From: Tamarix chinensis
Lineage: Eukaryota; Streptophyta; Magnoliopsida; Caryophyllales; Tamaricaceae
DNA length: 64,000 nt
Direction of reading: 5' to 3'
NCBI GenBank assembly: GCA_030549775.1
Contig: CM060175.1
Coordinates: forward strand, 64,097,245 to 64,161,244
Shown here: positions 11,711 to 23,989 of the stretch, one piece after another
How positions within the stretch are numbered: position 1 is the first letter of the stretch
Layout: the number at the start of each line of letters is the position of its first letter
Made by a program: the position numbers and the translations under genes
Notes under the pieces: model-generated
The model's input: the letters and a program-made list of their open reading frames with translations, nothing else
What the model was told of the DNA's origin: nothing
Databases searched by the model: none

Positions 11711-12945
11711 TAAATATGGTGAACTTATTTCATATCCCGAAAATGAGGATGAAGTACCTGGTGAGGCTATTGAACCTAAATATGATGTCAAGTACCCTAA
11801 TGCTGATTCTTTTGTCATCTGTAAGTCTCTTAACTCACAAGTTGAAAATGAGCCCAATTTAGAGCAAAGAGAAAACATATTTCACACACGATGCTATATA
11901 AATGGAAGAAATATTTGCTTCATTATTGATAGTGGCAATTGTGTTAATGTGGCTAGCACACAATTAGTCCGTTATTTGAGTATCCCTACCATTAGACATC
12001 CTCGTCCCTATAAAATTCAATAGCTAAATAAACTTGGGGAAATTAAGGTCAACAAAAAAGTCCTTCTTGGTCAGTATGAAGATGATGTTATTTGTGATGT
12101 AGTACATATGCATGTGAGTTATGTTCTCCTTGGACGTCCCTGGCAGTTTGATAGGCAAGTCATATATGATGGGTACAAAATAGATATATAGTGCACAAAG
12201 ATCATAAGAAGTACACTTTATCACCCCTCTCCCCTGCCCAGATCAAGGAGGACCAAATTAAGCTAAAAGCTGAGCATGATCGTAGGAAAGATGAGTCACC
12301 ATCTAAGTTAGACTACATTAATCCTAAGGACAAGGACAATATCAAACGACAAGCTAGTTTATTTTCTTGGAAAAGAGACATTACTCATTCCTTTTCCTAT
12401 AACATGTCTGTATACATGATGGTTTATAAAGACAACCTTGAGTCATCTCCTGACCATATCAAATCTCTCCTTCTTGATATTCAAAACTTTATTTTTAAAT
12501 ACTCCGACCTCTTTCCTGAGGAAGTTCCTAGTGACCTTCCCCCTCTTAAAGGAATAGAGCATCAAATCAATTTCATCCCACAGGCTAGCATTTCAAACCG
12601 TCTCCCCTACCAAGCTAACCTCGAAGATGTAAATGAGCTAAAAAGGCAAGTTATTGAGTTGATTTAAAAGGGATACATAAGGGAAAGTATGATTCCATGT
12701 GTTTATGTTCTCTTGGTTCCAAAGATGGATAGAACGTGGCGCATTTATGTTGCCTTTCGCATAGTGAATAAGATTACCATTAATTCCGTGCTTGGATAAA
12801 ATGCTAGATCAACTAAATGGGAGTGTGGTTTTCTCCAAAATCAACCTTGTAAGTGGGCATCACTAAATTTGGATGAAGTCAGGTGATGAATCAAAAACTG
12901 CATTTAAAACTAACTTTGACTTGTAAATGGCTTGTTATGCCTTTT
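11711..12945 (+). pseudogene. gypsy protease and N-terminal reverse transcriptase
   Basis: An aspartic protease with active-site DSG (codons 11928-11936, in ICFIIDSGNC) is followed by the YVLLGRPWQFDRQVIYDG motif near 12118-12170, which is typical of plant Ty3 proteases. RT begins near 12540 with an EIPSGLPP-like motif (here VPSDLPPLKGIEHQI), then NRLPYQANLEDVNELKRQV and KGYIRESM. Decay is strong after 12660: stops and small frameshifts interrupt the palm region. The sequence halts at 12945 where the giant LTR is inserted; RT resumes at 16463. Confidence 0.8.
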
Positions 12946-14339
12946 TGTAATAACCCATCTCAAAATTCTTTAAATTATATTTAAATTTATGTTGATATTG
13001 TTTTGGAATAGGCTTGAAAGTCTACAAAAAATGTGAATTTCAGATGTACCGATCGACTAGTGCATTGAGAAATTGACATTCTTTTTCTTAACAAACCAGT
13101 CAACTAATTTTGCCCAAACCAATCAATTGGTTGTCCTATAATTTTAGATTTATTTCTTATTTTGATTCAAAATTCTTTATAATATTTGTTAAAACTTCTA
13201 ATTAGAGTCTAATTATACTAATAAGCTTGTTTTAGTGCTCTAGATTATTTTCACATTATTTAAACCATTAAATAATTTTAATCAGCTAAAATTTTTCTAA
13301 ATGGCACTTTCGAGGTAAGCATCCCCTTTTCTCTTCTCCCTCAACTCTCCTTTCTAGCAGCTGGGGTTGTGAAATTAACTTTGTGCACCATCTCCTGACT
13401 TACCAACCAACTTCCATGCTCATTCCTGACTGCACTAAACCACTACCAGCCCATCAAGTCAGGCCTCACTTCTTGGTTGCCCACACTCAACTTCACTAGT
13501 CTCATCCCCCTCTTTCTTGTGAATGTCGACCTAGCCTTTCTTCTGTACATCTCATTTTTTATCCATTTTCATTCCTCGCTTATTGTTCTTACTCTCTTCT
13601 CCCTTCTCTCTGAGGAAAAATTTCCTAAGTGTTGAGCTTCCTTTAATTTTCCCTCTTCTCCTCTCTACTGTGAAAAATATAGACTTTCTCTTATTTTCTT
13701 CCTTCTTTGTATGAGTATTGTGTTCCTTTCTCTTCTTCTAATCTTCGTTTTAGTTCTCTCATGCTTTCCTTAAGCAAGAAAAAATTAAGGTTGAGAAAGG
13801 TTGAATATTTTAGCTCTTCCTTGGCACCCTATTTTTGAGGGAAAAAAAGTGATCTATTGTGTTCTTCTTCTCCTCCTAACTTTTCTTTGATTTTAATGAA
13901 GTTTAGAAAAATTGTTTTTAATTGTTGTAACTCTATTTCTCTTAGGAATTGAGGTTCTACTAGATAGCCATCAAGTAGGAGCTTTTATGATAGAAGAATT
14001 ATTTCAAAGTAAGACATTCTTATCTTTAATATAAATGGGGTTCTGTGTTGTATTGGGTTTCCATGTGTTTGATGTATGTGTGAGTATTATCTAAATTGTA
14101 TTCTATAATATAAGAATGTGGTATGATTATTCCTAAAATAATATGGTTGGAATTCTTTGATTTTAAGCATAAGTTGGTCATTTAAGCATGATTTATTTGA
14201 GTATGTGCATTACCATGCATCCATATGATTCTATGTTTGCAACATGTATTTTTATGTGTGTTTTGACATAAAAGTATGTTAGGATTAATATGGTAAAGTG
14301 TGGTAAATTTTGGTGTGTGTGTTGCAAGCTTAAGTAGTG

Positions 14340-14760
14340 TTTTACCCAGACTAATCAATAGATTCCTTGAACCCATCGACTGGTTATGCAAGCACTCGAA
14401 TGGTTTGGAGTTTTGGATTGGTTGATCACGAGATCAGTCGATTGGTTTGATAAACCAGATGATTGGTTTCAATAAACAATCAATTGGTTTACCAAACCCA
14501 TTGATTAGTGTCCTTTTAGAACAAAATGGTTTGGTCTCTACTTAGACCCATCGATTGGTCGGACCAAACCAATCAATTAGTTCCTATAACTAGTCAATCG
14601 GTCGGTTAAATCCATCACCTGGTTTTTCTATAGACCAAAATGGGTTGGTCTCTACTTAGACACATCGGCTGGTTTGATGAAACCAATTAATTGGTTCCCA
14701 TAAATAGTCGATCGGTGAGGCCAACCAATCGACTGGTTCTCTAGTGTTGTTATGGTCTGG
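14340..14760. repeat. tandem array with AACCAATCGATTGGTT-type palindromes
   Basis: About ten imperfect units of 35-45 bp each carry a core like CCAATCGATTGGT, which is nearly self-complementary. The same core also occurs singly near 13050-13130. This is an internal subrepeat of the solo LTR. Confidence 0.7.
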
Positions 14761-14967
14761 ATTTGGTACGACAAGAATAGTCTATAGGTCCGAGGGACTA
14801 ATCGATATGTCCGGCTAGAAGCCACCTGGTTTGTTATAATTTGTTGTATTTCTTTTGGGCGTCTTGTGTTAAAATGTCCATGTATTCACAACATTTAAAT
14901 TATGATTTCAACTATGGTTGCCCTGATTTAATAAGAATCATCATGATGGTATTTAAGACTTTAATTT

Positions 14968-15240
14968 AGTTAAGTTTGGTGTCATCTCTAAACACCTAAT
15001 TGGTGGCATTTATGCCTTGTGATTTGTTTGGTGTTAGCACTTGGAAACACCCAAATGGTGGCTCTAATGCCTTTTGATATGTTTGGTGTTATCACTTGGA
15101 AACACCTAATTTGGCTAATAATGGAATTTAATAGTGTTTGGTGTTTTCATTTAGAAACACCCAATTTGGTCATGTGTGGATTTTATTGTAATTTATGATA
15201 TCACTTGAAAATATAAATTAATGGTTTAAAATTTCATTCG
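14968..15240 (+). repeat. tandem units of about 65 bp
   Basis: Four or more units share TTTGGTGTTATCACTTGGAA followed by ACACC. They lie in the solo LTR after the palindromic array. Confidence 0.7.
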
Positions 15241-16462
15241 AGCCTTTTTCTATGACTCTCGAGGTAGGTGTTGGGAGTTAGTGGGAGGGGCGCTTTTAGT
15301 TATATTTTTTCAGTTAGCACCTATTTTCTTCTCTACCTAGTTATAGTCGGTAGGGGATACACACATATCTTTGAGGTATAGGATTATACTATGGCAGGCC
15401 GGCACGGTATCAGTGTCCAACTCGAGTGGGTGAGGTATCTCAGTACAAGCCCCCTAATATTTTGTATTGTCCATTACTTAGGTGGGTGGGTGTGATATCC
15501 CAACTTTTTCGCTGTCATGACGGAGACATTCAAGGTGTAGTGGGTGTGGTATCCCGATTTTTGGCAGGTGCACTCGATGTGTGGTGGGTGTGTGTCCCTG
15601 AATAAAGCCCCTTTGATGCATCCTGACCTTGTGTGATGGATGTGGTATATCATTGTGATTATTTGTGTTGTCATAACTTTTTTTCCTGTTGGGGAACTAG
15701 GTTTGGTCGAATGAACTATCTTATTAACCAAAATTTGTATGGTCACTAAAGGAGGAATTCTAATATAGTTTATATTATATGGATTGCATGTATTTACTAT
15801 ATTTCTATAACTCCATGATTTCCATGCAAGCATGCCTTATTATACTTGAGCTATACCCATATGATATCACCATGTTGTTGTATGACTTCAATGTGATGCA
15901 TAAGCCTTACCATGTTTTCAGTAGCATATTGTACCATTACTTCACCATACTGATACTATACTTGTGTGGTCATTGTGATGATTTGACTTCTAGTTTGGGG
16001 ATCAGAGGACGATCTATAGGATTACAACTCTCAGTTAGAGTATGCCGAGGGTGATGATGTGGGCTATTAGCGAGCAATTGTTTGAGGTTGGAGGTTTATG
16101 CCTATGCTTAAGAGTTAGGATAATTAGTTATAAGGATTTTACCCATCATATTGGAAAGTTTTTGTATTTTTAGTTATTTAAACTCTTAGCTCAATTCCTG
16201 TATTTGGTTTTGTAAACTATCATACCTATTCTATCTATAATATTGTTCTTATCCTTATCATCTTGTATTGTCATGTTAACGTTATACACATGCATATTTT
16301 GTTCATTGTTTTGTTTTGTCTTGCATCAGGCATGGGTTAGGTTATGATCATACATCTCTCATGGTTGATATAGTGGTAAAATTTCCCCTTTTTTTTCAAC
16401 TACTTCTACATTGTCTTAAAAACAAAATTTTTTGGTTCTAAAATTAGGGTGGTTACACTTTT

Positions 16463-17330
16463 GGGCTCTCTAATTCCCCTAGAACTTTCATGCGCTTGAT
16501 GAATCGTGTGTTACGTGAATATATCATAAAATTTGTTGTTGTTTACTCTGATGACATTCTTATTTATAGCAAATGCCATAATGACCATGCATATTCGACT
16601 TGTGCTAAACATCCTTAAGCAAGAACACTTATTTGACAACGTGTCTAAAAGTGCTTTTGCTTCGAGAGTGTGGTCTTTTTGGGTTTTGTGGTGAGTAGAA
16701 ATGGCATATAGGTGGATGAAGGAAAGGTTAAAGCTATCAAGGAGTGGCCTACCCCCAAAAATTCATCTCAAGTTAGGAGTTTCCATGGCTTGTGTAGCTT
16801 CTATAGGAGATTTGTTCCTTACTTTAGCACCATAGCAACCCCCTTGAATGATTTGGTTAAAAAAAAACTTCATTGAATTTCAGTGAATTCCTACCCAAGA
16901 AAAGGCCTTTTAACTCTTAAAAGAAAAACTTATAAAGGCCCCAGTCTTAGCGCTACCCAACTTTGACAATGTTTTTGAGATCAATTGTGATGCCTCCAAA
17001 GTAGGAATAGAAGTCGCCCTATCTCAAGATAACTAACCTATTGTGAACTTTAGTGAAAAATTGAAAGATGCTTTCTTTAATTATTCTATATATGAGAAAG
17101 AAATCATTGCCCTTATTAGATCCTTAGAAGTGTGGCAACATTACCTTTGGCTTAGGGAGTTCATTATCGATACTGATCATCAAGCCTTAGGGTATTTAAA
17201 GAAACATGAAAACTTAATCGTAGATAGGCTAAGTGGAGTGAATTTATTAAGAGCTTCCCCTATATTTTTAAATATAAGAAGGGGGCATAATAAGGTAGCT
17301 GATGCCCTTATTTGATGACACACACTTGTA
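16463..17330 (+). pseudogene. gypsy reverse transcriptase C-terminal part and RNase H
   Basis: The RT palm continues with the catalytic box YSDD at 16544-16555 ([12 protein letters not shown]), then a FLGF-type thumb motif and [17 protein letters not shown] followed by FYRRF. RNase H follows with [15 protein letters not shown] (about 16985-17030), a YEKEIIALIRSLEVWQHYLW stretch and DTDHQAL near 17170. A frameshift lies between RT and RNase H, and a region around the RNase H C-terminus is shortened. The order and motifs match plant Ty3/gypsy elements. Confidence 0.8.
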
Positions 17331-18080
17331 GCCACTATTGATGGAAATCTTTTGAGTTTCTTGCATCTTAAATTATTATACCCAAATGATGAGGAATTTT
17401 CTGAGATCTTTGCTATGTGCCAAACTACAACTCTTGACAAATTCTACTTCTATGATGACTATTTGTTTTGAGAAAATAGGTTGTGCATTCCTTATAGATC
17501 ATTTAGGGAGTTACTTCTATCTGATTCCTATGGTGGTAGGCTAATGGATCACTTTGGTTATGCCAAGACCCATGACATACTTGCTGAGCATTTTTACTGG
17601 CCGCATATGAAAGGGAGCGTAATGAATTTCTTTGATAATCGTGTCACGTGAAAGCGTGCTAAATCGACCACCCACCCCAATGACATATACACCCTTCTCC
17701 CTATTCCTAGCCATCCTTGGACTGATGTGTCTGTGGACTTTGTTTTATGGCTTCCTCACTCTGGAACTAATAAATATTCTATCATGGTATTAGTAGATTG
17801 CTTCTCAAAGATGACCCATTTCATCCCTTGCCATAAGACTAATGATGCTACCACCATTGCCAACTATTTATTCTCTAACGTAATCAAGCTTCATGGTGTC
17901 CCTGAGACCATTGTATCTGATCGAGATGTTAAGTTTGTCTTTCAATTTTGATGGCCCCTTCACGATCCTCAAATGGGTGAATGATAATGCCTATAAAATT
18001 AACTTGACTAATAATTATGGTGCCTTAAATCCTATATTTAATGTTTATGATCTATGTCATTTTATTGATTTTGTGTAGGT
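17331..18080 (+). pseudogene. gypsy integrase with internal deletion
   Basis: The zinc-binding part keeps two histidines (LMDHFG, LAEHFYWPHM near 17545-17610), but the CxxC pair is lost (DNRVT then stop). The catalytic core has the first aspartate in SVDFVLWLP (about 17730) and the second in SDRDVKF (about 17925). Directly after FVFQF the sequence jumps to GPFTILKWVNDNAYKINL, which belongs to the far C-terminal end. The part with the catalytic glutamate and the linker region is therefore deleted. The tail NPIFNVYDLCHF is typical of the end of chromovirus polyproteins. Confidence 0.75.
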
Positions 18081-18102
18081 TTTGAGGACAAAACCCTTTT
18101 AA

Positions 18103-18440
18103 GAAGGGGGATGATATGGACACCACATCATTAAATGTTATTCTCAACCCTATTTTGAATTATCCTAATTTATTTCTTGTGTGTCTTAACAATTTTTTGT
18201 TTTCTATATTTAAGGTGGATTGGAAAATAGATATGGATTAAGGAGTAAAAAGTGTTATGATAAAATCACGAAGATCAAATATTATTAGTATTAGATTTTA
18301 TAACTATATCTAGAATATGGGTTATGGGGTCATAGGTAAGTTGGGTTTGATAACTAACCCATTTTTTTCCACATATCAGTATTATTTTGTGTGTGTGCGT
18401 AAGTAATCTACGATGATAATGTTTTTAAGAAGGCATTATT
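18103..18440 (+). repeat. polypurine tract and truncated 3' LTR
   Basis: A purine run AAGAAGGGGGA (about 18101-18111) precedes the LTR start at 18112. Alignment with the 5' LTR fades near 18440, so about two thirds of the 3' LTR is missing. Confidence 0.65.
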
Positions 18441-20090
18441 TTGAGATGGACAATAAGGTATCTCAAATAAACTCCTTACTCTTGAGTAAGGGGGATATGA
18501 AGTGATAAAGAATATTGAATATGTAATGCATCACAAACATTAGGAAAGAAGAATATTTTAGATTTTTCAAAGCTAATGATTTGTCAAAATTCTTGAAAAA
18601 ATTGGGATAATACCTGTTTGATGGTAATGATGATATTTTCACCTATTTTACTAAAAAATGTAAAATTGTTTGCAAAAAGTAGGTGTGAGAAAGCACACTT
18701 TTCTAGAGTGATTGGGATGGGGTCCCAATCATTGATCTCTACCTAGTGAAAGATCCAAGTAGAAAGAACATCCATGTAAAGGAGAAAGATGTATGGGGAG
18801 ATTAGATCCCCTTGATGAATACCTCTCTATTGATGCTCCATTGACTAAAATTTTGGAGGCTGAGGTAACATATCACATGATCAATTTTATCAGCTTATTG
18901 AGGTGATTAAACCAAGCTATTGTTTAGTTGATGAATTCCCAATATATTTCATCACATGCATTCCAATGATCCGATTTTAGTGTTATATAGCATGCTTTTC
19001 ACATTTACAACTGTACATAAATTATGTAATTTCTCAGGCAATAATGATATTATCGCTTGCTTAATGATCCTCTAGAAAGGTAATTTGGTGTGAGTGGAAA
19101 AGATTTTCATCTAGGGTCAACAAAAGTAATCATATATCCTTGATAGGAAGAGTCCAACATCCTCAACCATTTCATGAGATTACTAGTGACAAACGACTTA
19201 GTGTTGGTTACTTTTGACCCTCTGTTCCCCTCAAGAAATGTTAATCAAGGAACAAAGCTTCTTTACTAATAAAATTATCAAAGCATTAACAAGCTTAATT
19301 GTGATATCTCCTACTTCAACAATTTCTCTTGTGGGTCCACCTTCAACCTAAGTTTCCATGAGGATGATAATGTTAGGTTGGTGCTGTGGCCTGTGGGACA
19401 TGCTCGTTAAAGGAAACTATAATGTGGGGGTCAGTTACAACTCTAACATTCCAACCTAATTTTTTCATGACAATACCACAAACTACAAAATTAGCAATCC
19501 TAATGATTCCAACATCATCTATATTGGGCATAGGAAGGTCCCCATTCCATCATGGGCCTAGTATGCCTTGATTATTCTCCACATTATTTCAAATGACCCA
19601 ACATAAAAAATGATCCATCATGCATGACCGATCATCGAATTAAGAGTTAAATTGATCCTAGATTATCAAACTCAATGAGATATCATAATTAATCTTGTTA
19701 ATGATTTGAGTATTGTTTGGTAAAGAAGCTTTAATCCTTGGTCTACTATTCTTGAAGGAAATAGAGGGTTGCAGATTGCCAACAATAGAGTCATTCATCA
19801 CTAGTAAGATCATGAAGTTGATGAGGATGTTGGATTCTCTTGCATTCTTTTCTATTGCACATACACAGTGGTTGTTTTTGACCTCGGATGAACATATATT
19901 CCATTTGCCGAATAACACATATTTGACATCTCTCAGAAACTTATCTCTAGTGCCTACCTTTTTTTATCCTCTTTGTCAAAGAACTTCCCTGGTTTGAGCA
20001 TCATGTCCATTATTACTCTCAAAGAATGGGTAAGAGGTGCCATTATTATTTTGTTGTGATAATGCCATATTTGTAGAAATATATCTTATA
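18441..20090. other. AT-rich sequence, nothing recognised
   Basis: No protein family or repeat could be recognised on either strand. Open frames are short (60-94 codons) and not conserved in style. It may be old transposon sequence. Confidence 0.5.
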
Positions 20091-21836
20091 GTATAACATA
20101 TAGGTTAAATGAGTTTTGGTAAATTGACCTAAGAATTCTCATGAGGTATAATGATAAATTATGGACTTGGAAAATAATATGTGTGGAAGGTAAAAGATTT
20201 TATAAAATATAGATTATTATTTGTGCTTAAGGGTAAATTGGTCATTATGGGATAATAAGAAAATTTTGGTATTTCATGTGTTAGGTGGATTAAAATATGA
20301 TCATAATAGCATGAGAAATTCTTGGAAGTATTTTTATTGTTTGGGGTTGTTAAGTGATTTAATGGATAATTTGGGGCAACTATCTTATAATGATAATATC
20401 ATTATTCTATGTATAAGTTCTACAGGTTATTCGGGTTTCCGAATACGTTGTTAATGTTAACCTTATGAGGTTATCTACCGAAATTAGTAGTCATGTAAAT
20501 TTCATGGAAGGTATTATGACAAATCTATGGAATTTGGGTCTTGGATATTTCTGTGAGTAAGATATCAGGATGGGATTATTAAAGTATATGTATGGGAATT
20601 AAATCGTTCATTTTGGGTATGATAATAATGATGAAATTTAGAGATGATATAATATAAGTTGTGTGGAATAATAAATATAGGAGAATGAATACTAAAGGGT
20701 GTGTAATTAGGGTTTGAAAGGACTTAAGAACTTGAACCTATGCTATATGTATATCTGTTTTAATATGTTCTATGCTTGAGAATCAATCTTAAATAAGATA
20801 CTAATCACGTAAAGTGAAAGAGCACGTGAGTAGGGTTCTGTTCTACTGGAGAAAATAGTGTCTCTAGAGTGTTTTGTCCCGAGAGGATATTTTTAATCTC
20901 CATTCCACCGGAAAGAATAGTGGCTCGGGAGTGTTTTGCTAGGAGAAGGTGCTTTAGTCTGTTCCACTGGATTAAGAATAGTGGGACCCCTACTCATCAT
21001 GAAATGAAAACGTATCATTATAACCTATGGAAAAGATACTAATGATTTAAAGTAGAAGAATACGTGAGTCAAAACTAAGGTGATCTATTTTTCTAAATAT
21101 ATATGTATTCCCGTTCCACTAGAAAGAATAGTGGCTCAGGTGTGTTGTGCTTGAGATGATGTTTCAGACTATTCTACCAGTTTAAGAATAGTAGAGTTTC
21201 TGCACTCAACGTATATAAAAGAACAAAAATGGATTATACTTAATGAAGTAATCAGGATCATATTATGTCTTATGAGGTGTTTCGTTTATTTGGTTATTCC
21301 CTTATTATATAATGTGAAATCATGTATTATTTGTATCCCTGTTTTGATAGTTTGTTCCCTTTCTCAATACTTAGTGTACTAACCACCAGTTTTATGGGAG
21401 CTACTCATTCCCACGAGTAGAAGGCGTTGAATCTTTTATGCAGGTATCAGAAGATCAGCTAGATGATTATGCTTCCTATGATGCCTTATGTGGGGATAAG
21501 TAACTTCATCTATGTTAGGGGTTGGGTGAAGAACAATTGTTATCCGGTTGATATATTTAATCGGATACCATTTTTGGCCTCTTGATCCATGGTATCTCCT
21601 TTTTTGTATCTAGTATTGTTAAACTCGAAGTTAGGCTCCAAACTCAGTATTATACTATAAATGTTATTTTATTTCTAATTTTCTTGTGTTACTTTAAATA
21701 TTTTTGCCTTGTGATTGATGTAAGGATGGTTGCATAAGCCATAATTATGTCGATCACGACAGTAACCCCTGATATTTAACTTAATTACTTTCACTGCAAA
21801 ACAAAATTTTTCAATAGTAAAACTCAGGGTATTGCA
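20091..21836 (+). mobile_element. giant LTR, 3' portion
   Basis: Ends with CTCAGGGTATTGCA at 21836, matching the common LTR end. Subrepeats at about 20820-21200 with CCAC...GTGG hairpins (for example CCACCGGAAAGAATAGTGG) match 230-830. The 5' part with start, TATA site and C/T-rich leader is missing; the left boundary is approximate. Confidence 0.55.
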
Positions 21837-21988
21837 GCCCAACCTCCCTCCTCGCCTGCTTTTCCCTTCCCTATCCAGCCTCTTGTGCCACTACCTCTTT
21901 GTACCCTACATTTCTACCTATACCCCTTCCTTTCCCTAAAACTCCTACACCCCCCTTGTTCACACGCCTAAGCCCCTATTCCCCACCT

Positions 21989-22056
21989 CTTCTTCTTCTT
22001 CTTCTTCTTCTTCTTCTTCTTCTTCTTCTTCTTCTTCTTCTTCTCTTCTTCTTCTT

Positions 22057-22086
<30 letters not shown>
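21989..22086. repeat. (CTT)n microsatellite, about 32 units
   Basis: Nearly uninterrupted CTT repeats within the C/T-rich leader block; they generate a Leu/Phe-only reading frame. Confidence 0.95.
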
Positions 22087-22088
<2 letters not shown>

Positions 22089-23526
22089 CCCTCCTCCTCT
22101 CATCAAGATGCATTAGCCCCTGCCCTGTTTTCACCGCCGCCTAACACCACACCTAGCGCCACTACCCGAGCCTCCCTTGTCATTGTCCTTCATCCTTCTC
22201 CACGCTCTTACCTCTATTTTCTTCTTTATAGACCTAGTCACCCCTACCTCTCCACATTGCCATCCCGTGCAGCCCCTCACCTCCACCATTATAGGCTCCC
22301 CCGTCCCAGCTCCAACCATTAGCATAATCACCAGCCCTAACCACCTCAATCCTTTCCCCTTCTCCTTCTTCCTTTAATCCTTTCGTTCTTGCCCTTCTCT
22401 ACCTGCACACCATCTCCTCCTCCCTTCAAGCTATCCAACACCATCAACTATTCCTTGTCTATCACCCTTCCTTGTGTTATCCCTTCTCCAACCACCACCC
22501 CTACAACCTCCTTACATAACCGATCCACAACCACACCACCACACATCTATCTATGCCCCTACACCATGCTTCTATGCTTAGCACCACCATCGTAGCTGTC
22601 CTTCATCTCTACAGCCCTTGTCCCAGCTTCACCATGTTACCACCTCCCTTTCGTGCCCCCATTTCCCTAGCCGAGCTACCAAACCCCTACACCCATCCAA
22701 GGCCACCCTCACCCTCCTATGCACAACCACAATGCCGCCACCCTCAGCCATCACCACCCCCAATCGACTAACATCTCTATTCCCTCCGTAGCCCTCTTTA
22801 ATTCCTTACTCACGCTGCTCATGCACGTGAGCAATGCATGTGTATGTAAGTATTTTTGCCCATTTTTTACATTAAGGGCATTTTGGTAATTTAATATTTA
22901 ATGATTATTTTAATAAAAATTATTATTTTACTTGTCAAATATTAATATGGTTATTGTGATATAAATTTTAAGTATAAAAGTTTTATTAGCAGAGTCTAAT
23001 AATTTTTTAGATGTTACCGATAAAATTGTGTTTTTGTTATCAATCAAGTAACTTTTATACTTTACTAAAATATTTGGATATTGTATGATAATACATTAAG
23101 GTTTGATATATAAATTGTGTTAAGCATATTCATTACGTTGTAATCTTTATACTCCACTAAAATATTCAGATATTACATGATAGCATGTTAGGATTTTGAT
23201 GTGTAAATTGTGTTAAGCATGTTTGTTACACTATAATTCCTGTACTCTACTAAAATATGAGATATTGCATGATAGCACGTTAGGGTTTTGATGTATAAAT
23301 TATATCAAGTATGTTCCTTGTATTTTTATTATGTACATAAAAGTGTTAGCATGGAATTTGGTCAAAATAGAGCATGCAAATTCATGTAAATTATTATGTG
23401 TACAAATGTTGGTTAAAATAGGTTAAACTCCAAAAATAAATTATGTATGTCATTTATGTCTAATATAATAGGTTGAGTATGCTTAGGCACATTTTTAGCA
23501 TAATTGTTACTATTGTATGTCCTAGA

Positions 23527-23531
23527 GGTAA
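23527..23531. repeat. target-site duplication GGTAA (left)
   Basis: Repeated exactly at 27249-27253. Confidence 0.85.
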
Positions 23532-23989
23532 TGTAATACCCCATTTTAAAAAAAATCTTAATTATAAATTAATACTCATATAATTATTATTTTAGTAGGT
23601 TTAATTTTAAAAGTGTTATTATTTTTTGTATTATTTCGACGGTTTAAGTATAAATTTAATTAGCTTAATATTTTGATAAAAAAATTAGATTATTTAATTT
23701 AATCCTAAATATACCCATAAATTTTATCCTAAATTATTTTACTAATAATCTTTTGATTCGTAACTCAAAAATAATTTTCTAAAATTAATTTCCGATTATT
23801 TTACTCTTTCCGACCCTTTTTAAGCCTACCCTAATTCGAATAATTTTTCCTAGATTATTTTTCTATCTGGTATCCTAACCTATCCAAATTAAACCTAAAA
23901 CTAAATAAATAAATTCCTACCCTATCCTATTAATTTACCTCTACTCTACCCTCTACTATGCCCCAAATATCTCCCCCTAATATTTTTCT

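Larger units (their letters stand above)
12946..16457 (+). mobile_element. giant solo LTR (3.5 kb) inserted in the RT gene, target duplication CTTTT
   Basis: CTTTT at 12941-12945 is repeated at 16458-16462. The element begins TGTAATAACCCATC and ends AGGGTGGTTACA. Joining the two flanks restores the RT reading across the site, just before the motif containing the catalytic aspartates. Inside are an AT-rich start, a C/T-rich block (about 13310-13780), a tandem array of palindromic units (14340-14760), and units of about 65 bp (14968-15240). Neither LTR-internal genes nor a second LTR are seen. Confidence 0.85.
8850..18440 (+). mobile_element. decayed Ty3/gypsy retrotransposon, RT gene split by a solo LTR
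   Basis: A full-length order is visible: 5' LTR (8850-9870), primer site (9873-9884), gag, protease, RT, RNase H, integrase, polypurine tract and the first about 330 bp of a 3' LTR. The two LTR starts agree closely: TGATATGGACACTACATCAT at 8850 against TGATATGGACACCACATCAT at 18112. Domain order PR-RT-RH-IN is that of Ty3/gypsy. The sequence resembles plant chromovirus-type elements (an FIPCHKT motif in integrase, and a tail like NAYKINL followed by FNVYDL). Lineage is not settled. It is dead: many stop codons and frameshifts, an internal integrase deletion, and a 3.5-kb insertion at 12946-16457. Confidence 0.85.
21837..23531 (+). mobile_element. giant LTR, left fragment (interrupted at 23531)
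   Basis: It starts inside a C/T-rich leader block (21837-22790) carrying a large CTT microsatellite, and continues with AT-rich sequence matching 24940-25400 (shared motif GGGCATTTTGGTAATTTAAT). It stops at the insertion point of the next LTR and continues at 27254. The original 5' end is not found; the neighbouring LTR (ending 21836) abuts it. Confidence 0.6.

Noticed and set aside
14340..14760. CRISPR-like array
   Set aside because: The units are imperfect, lack distinct spacers, and lie in a plant LTR.
18441..20090. Host gene in this interval
   Set aside because: No splice-compatible exons or conserved protein segments were seen on either strand.
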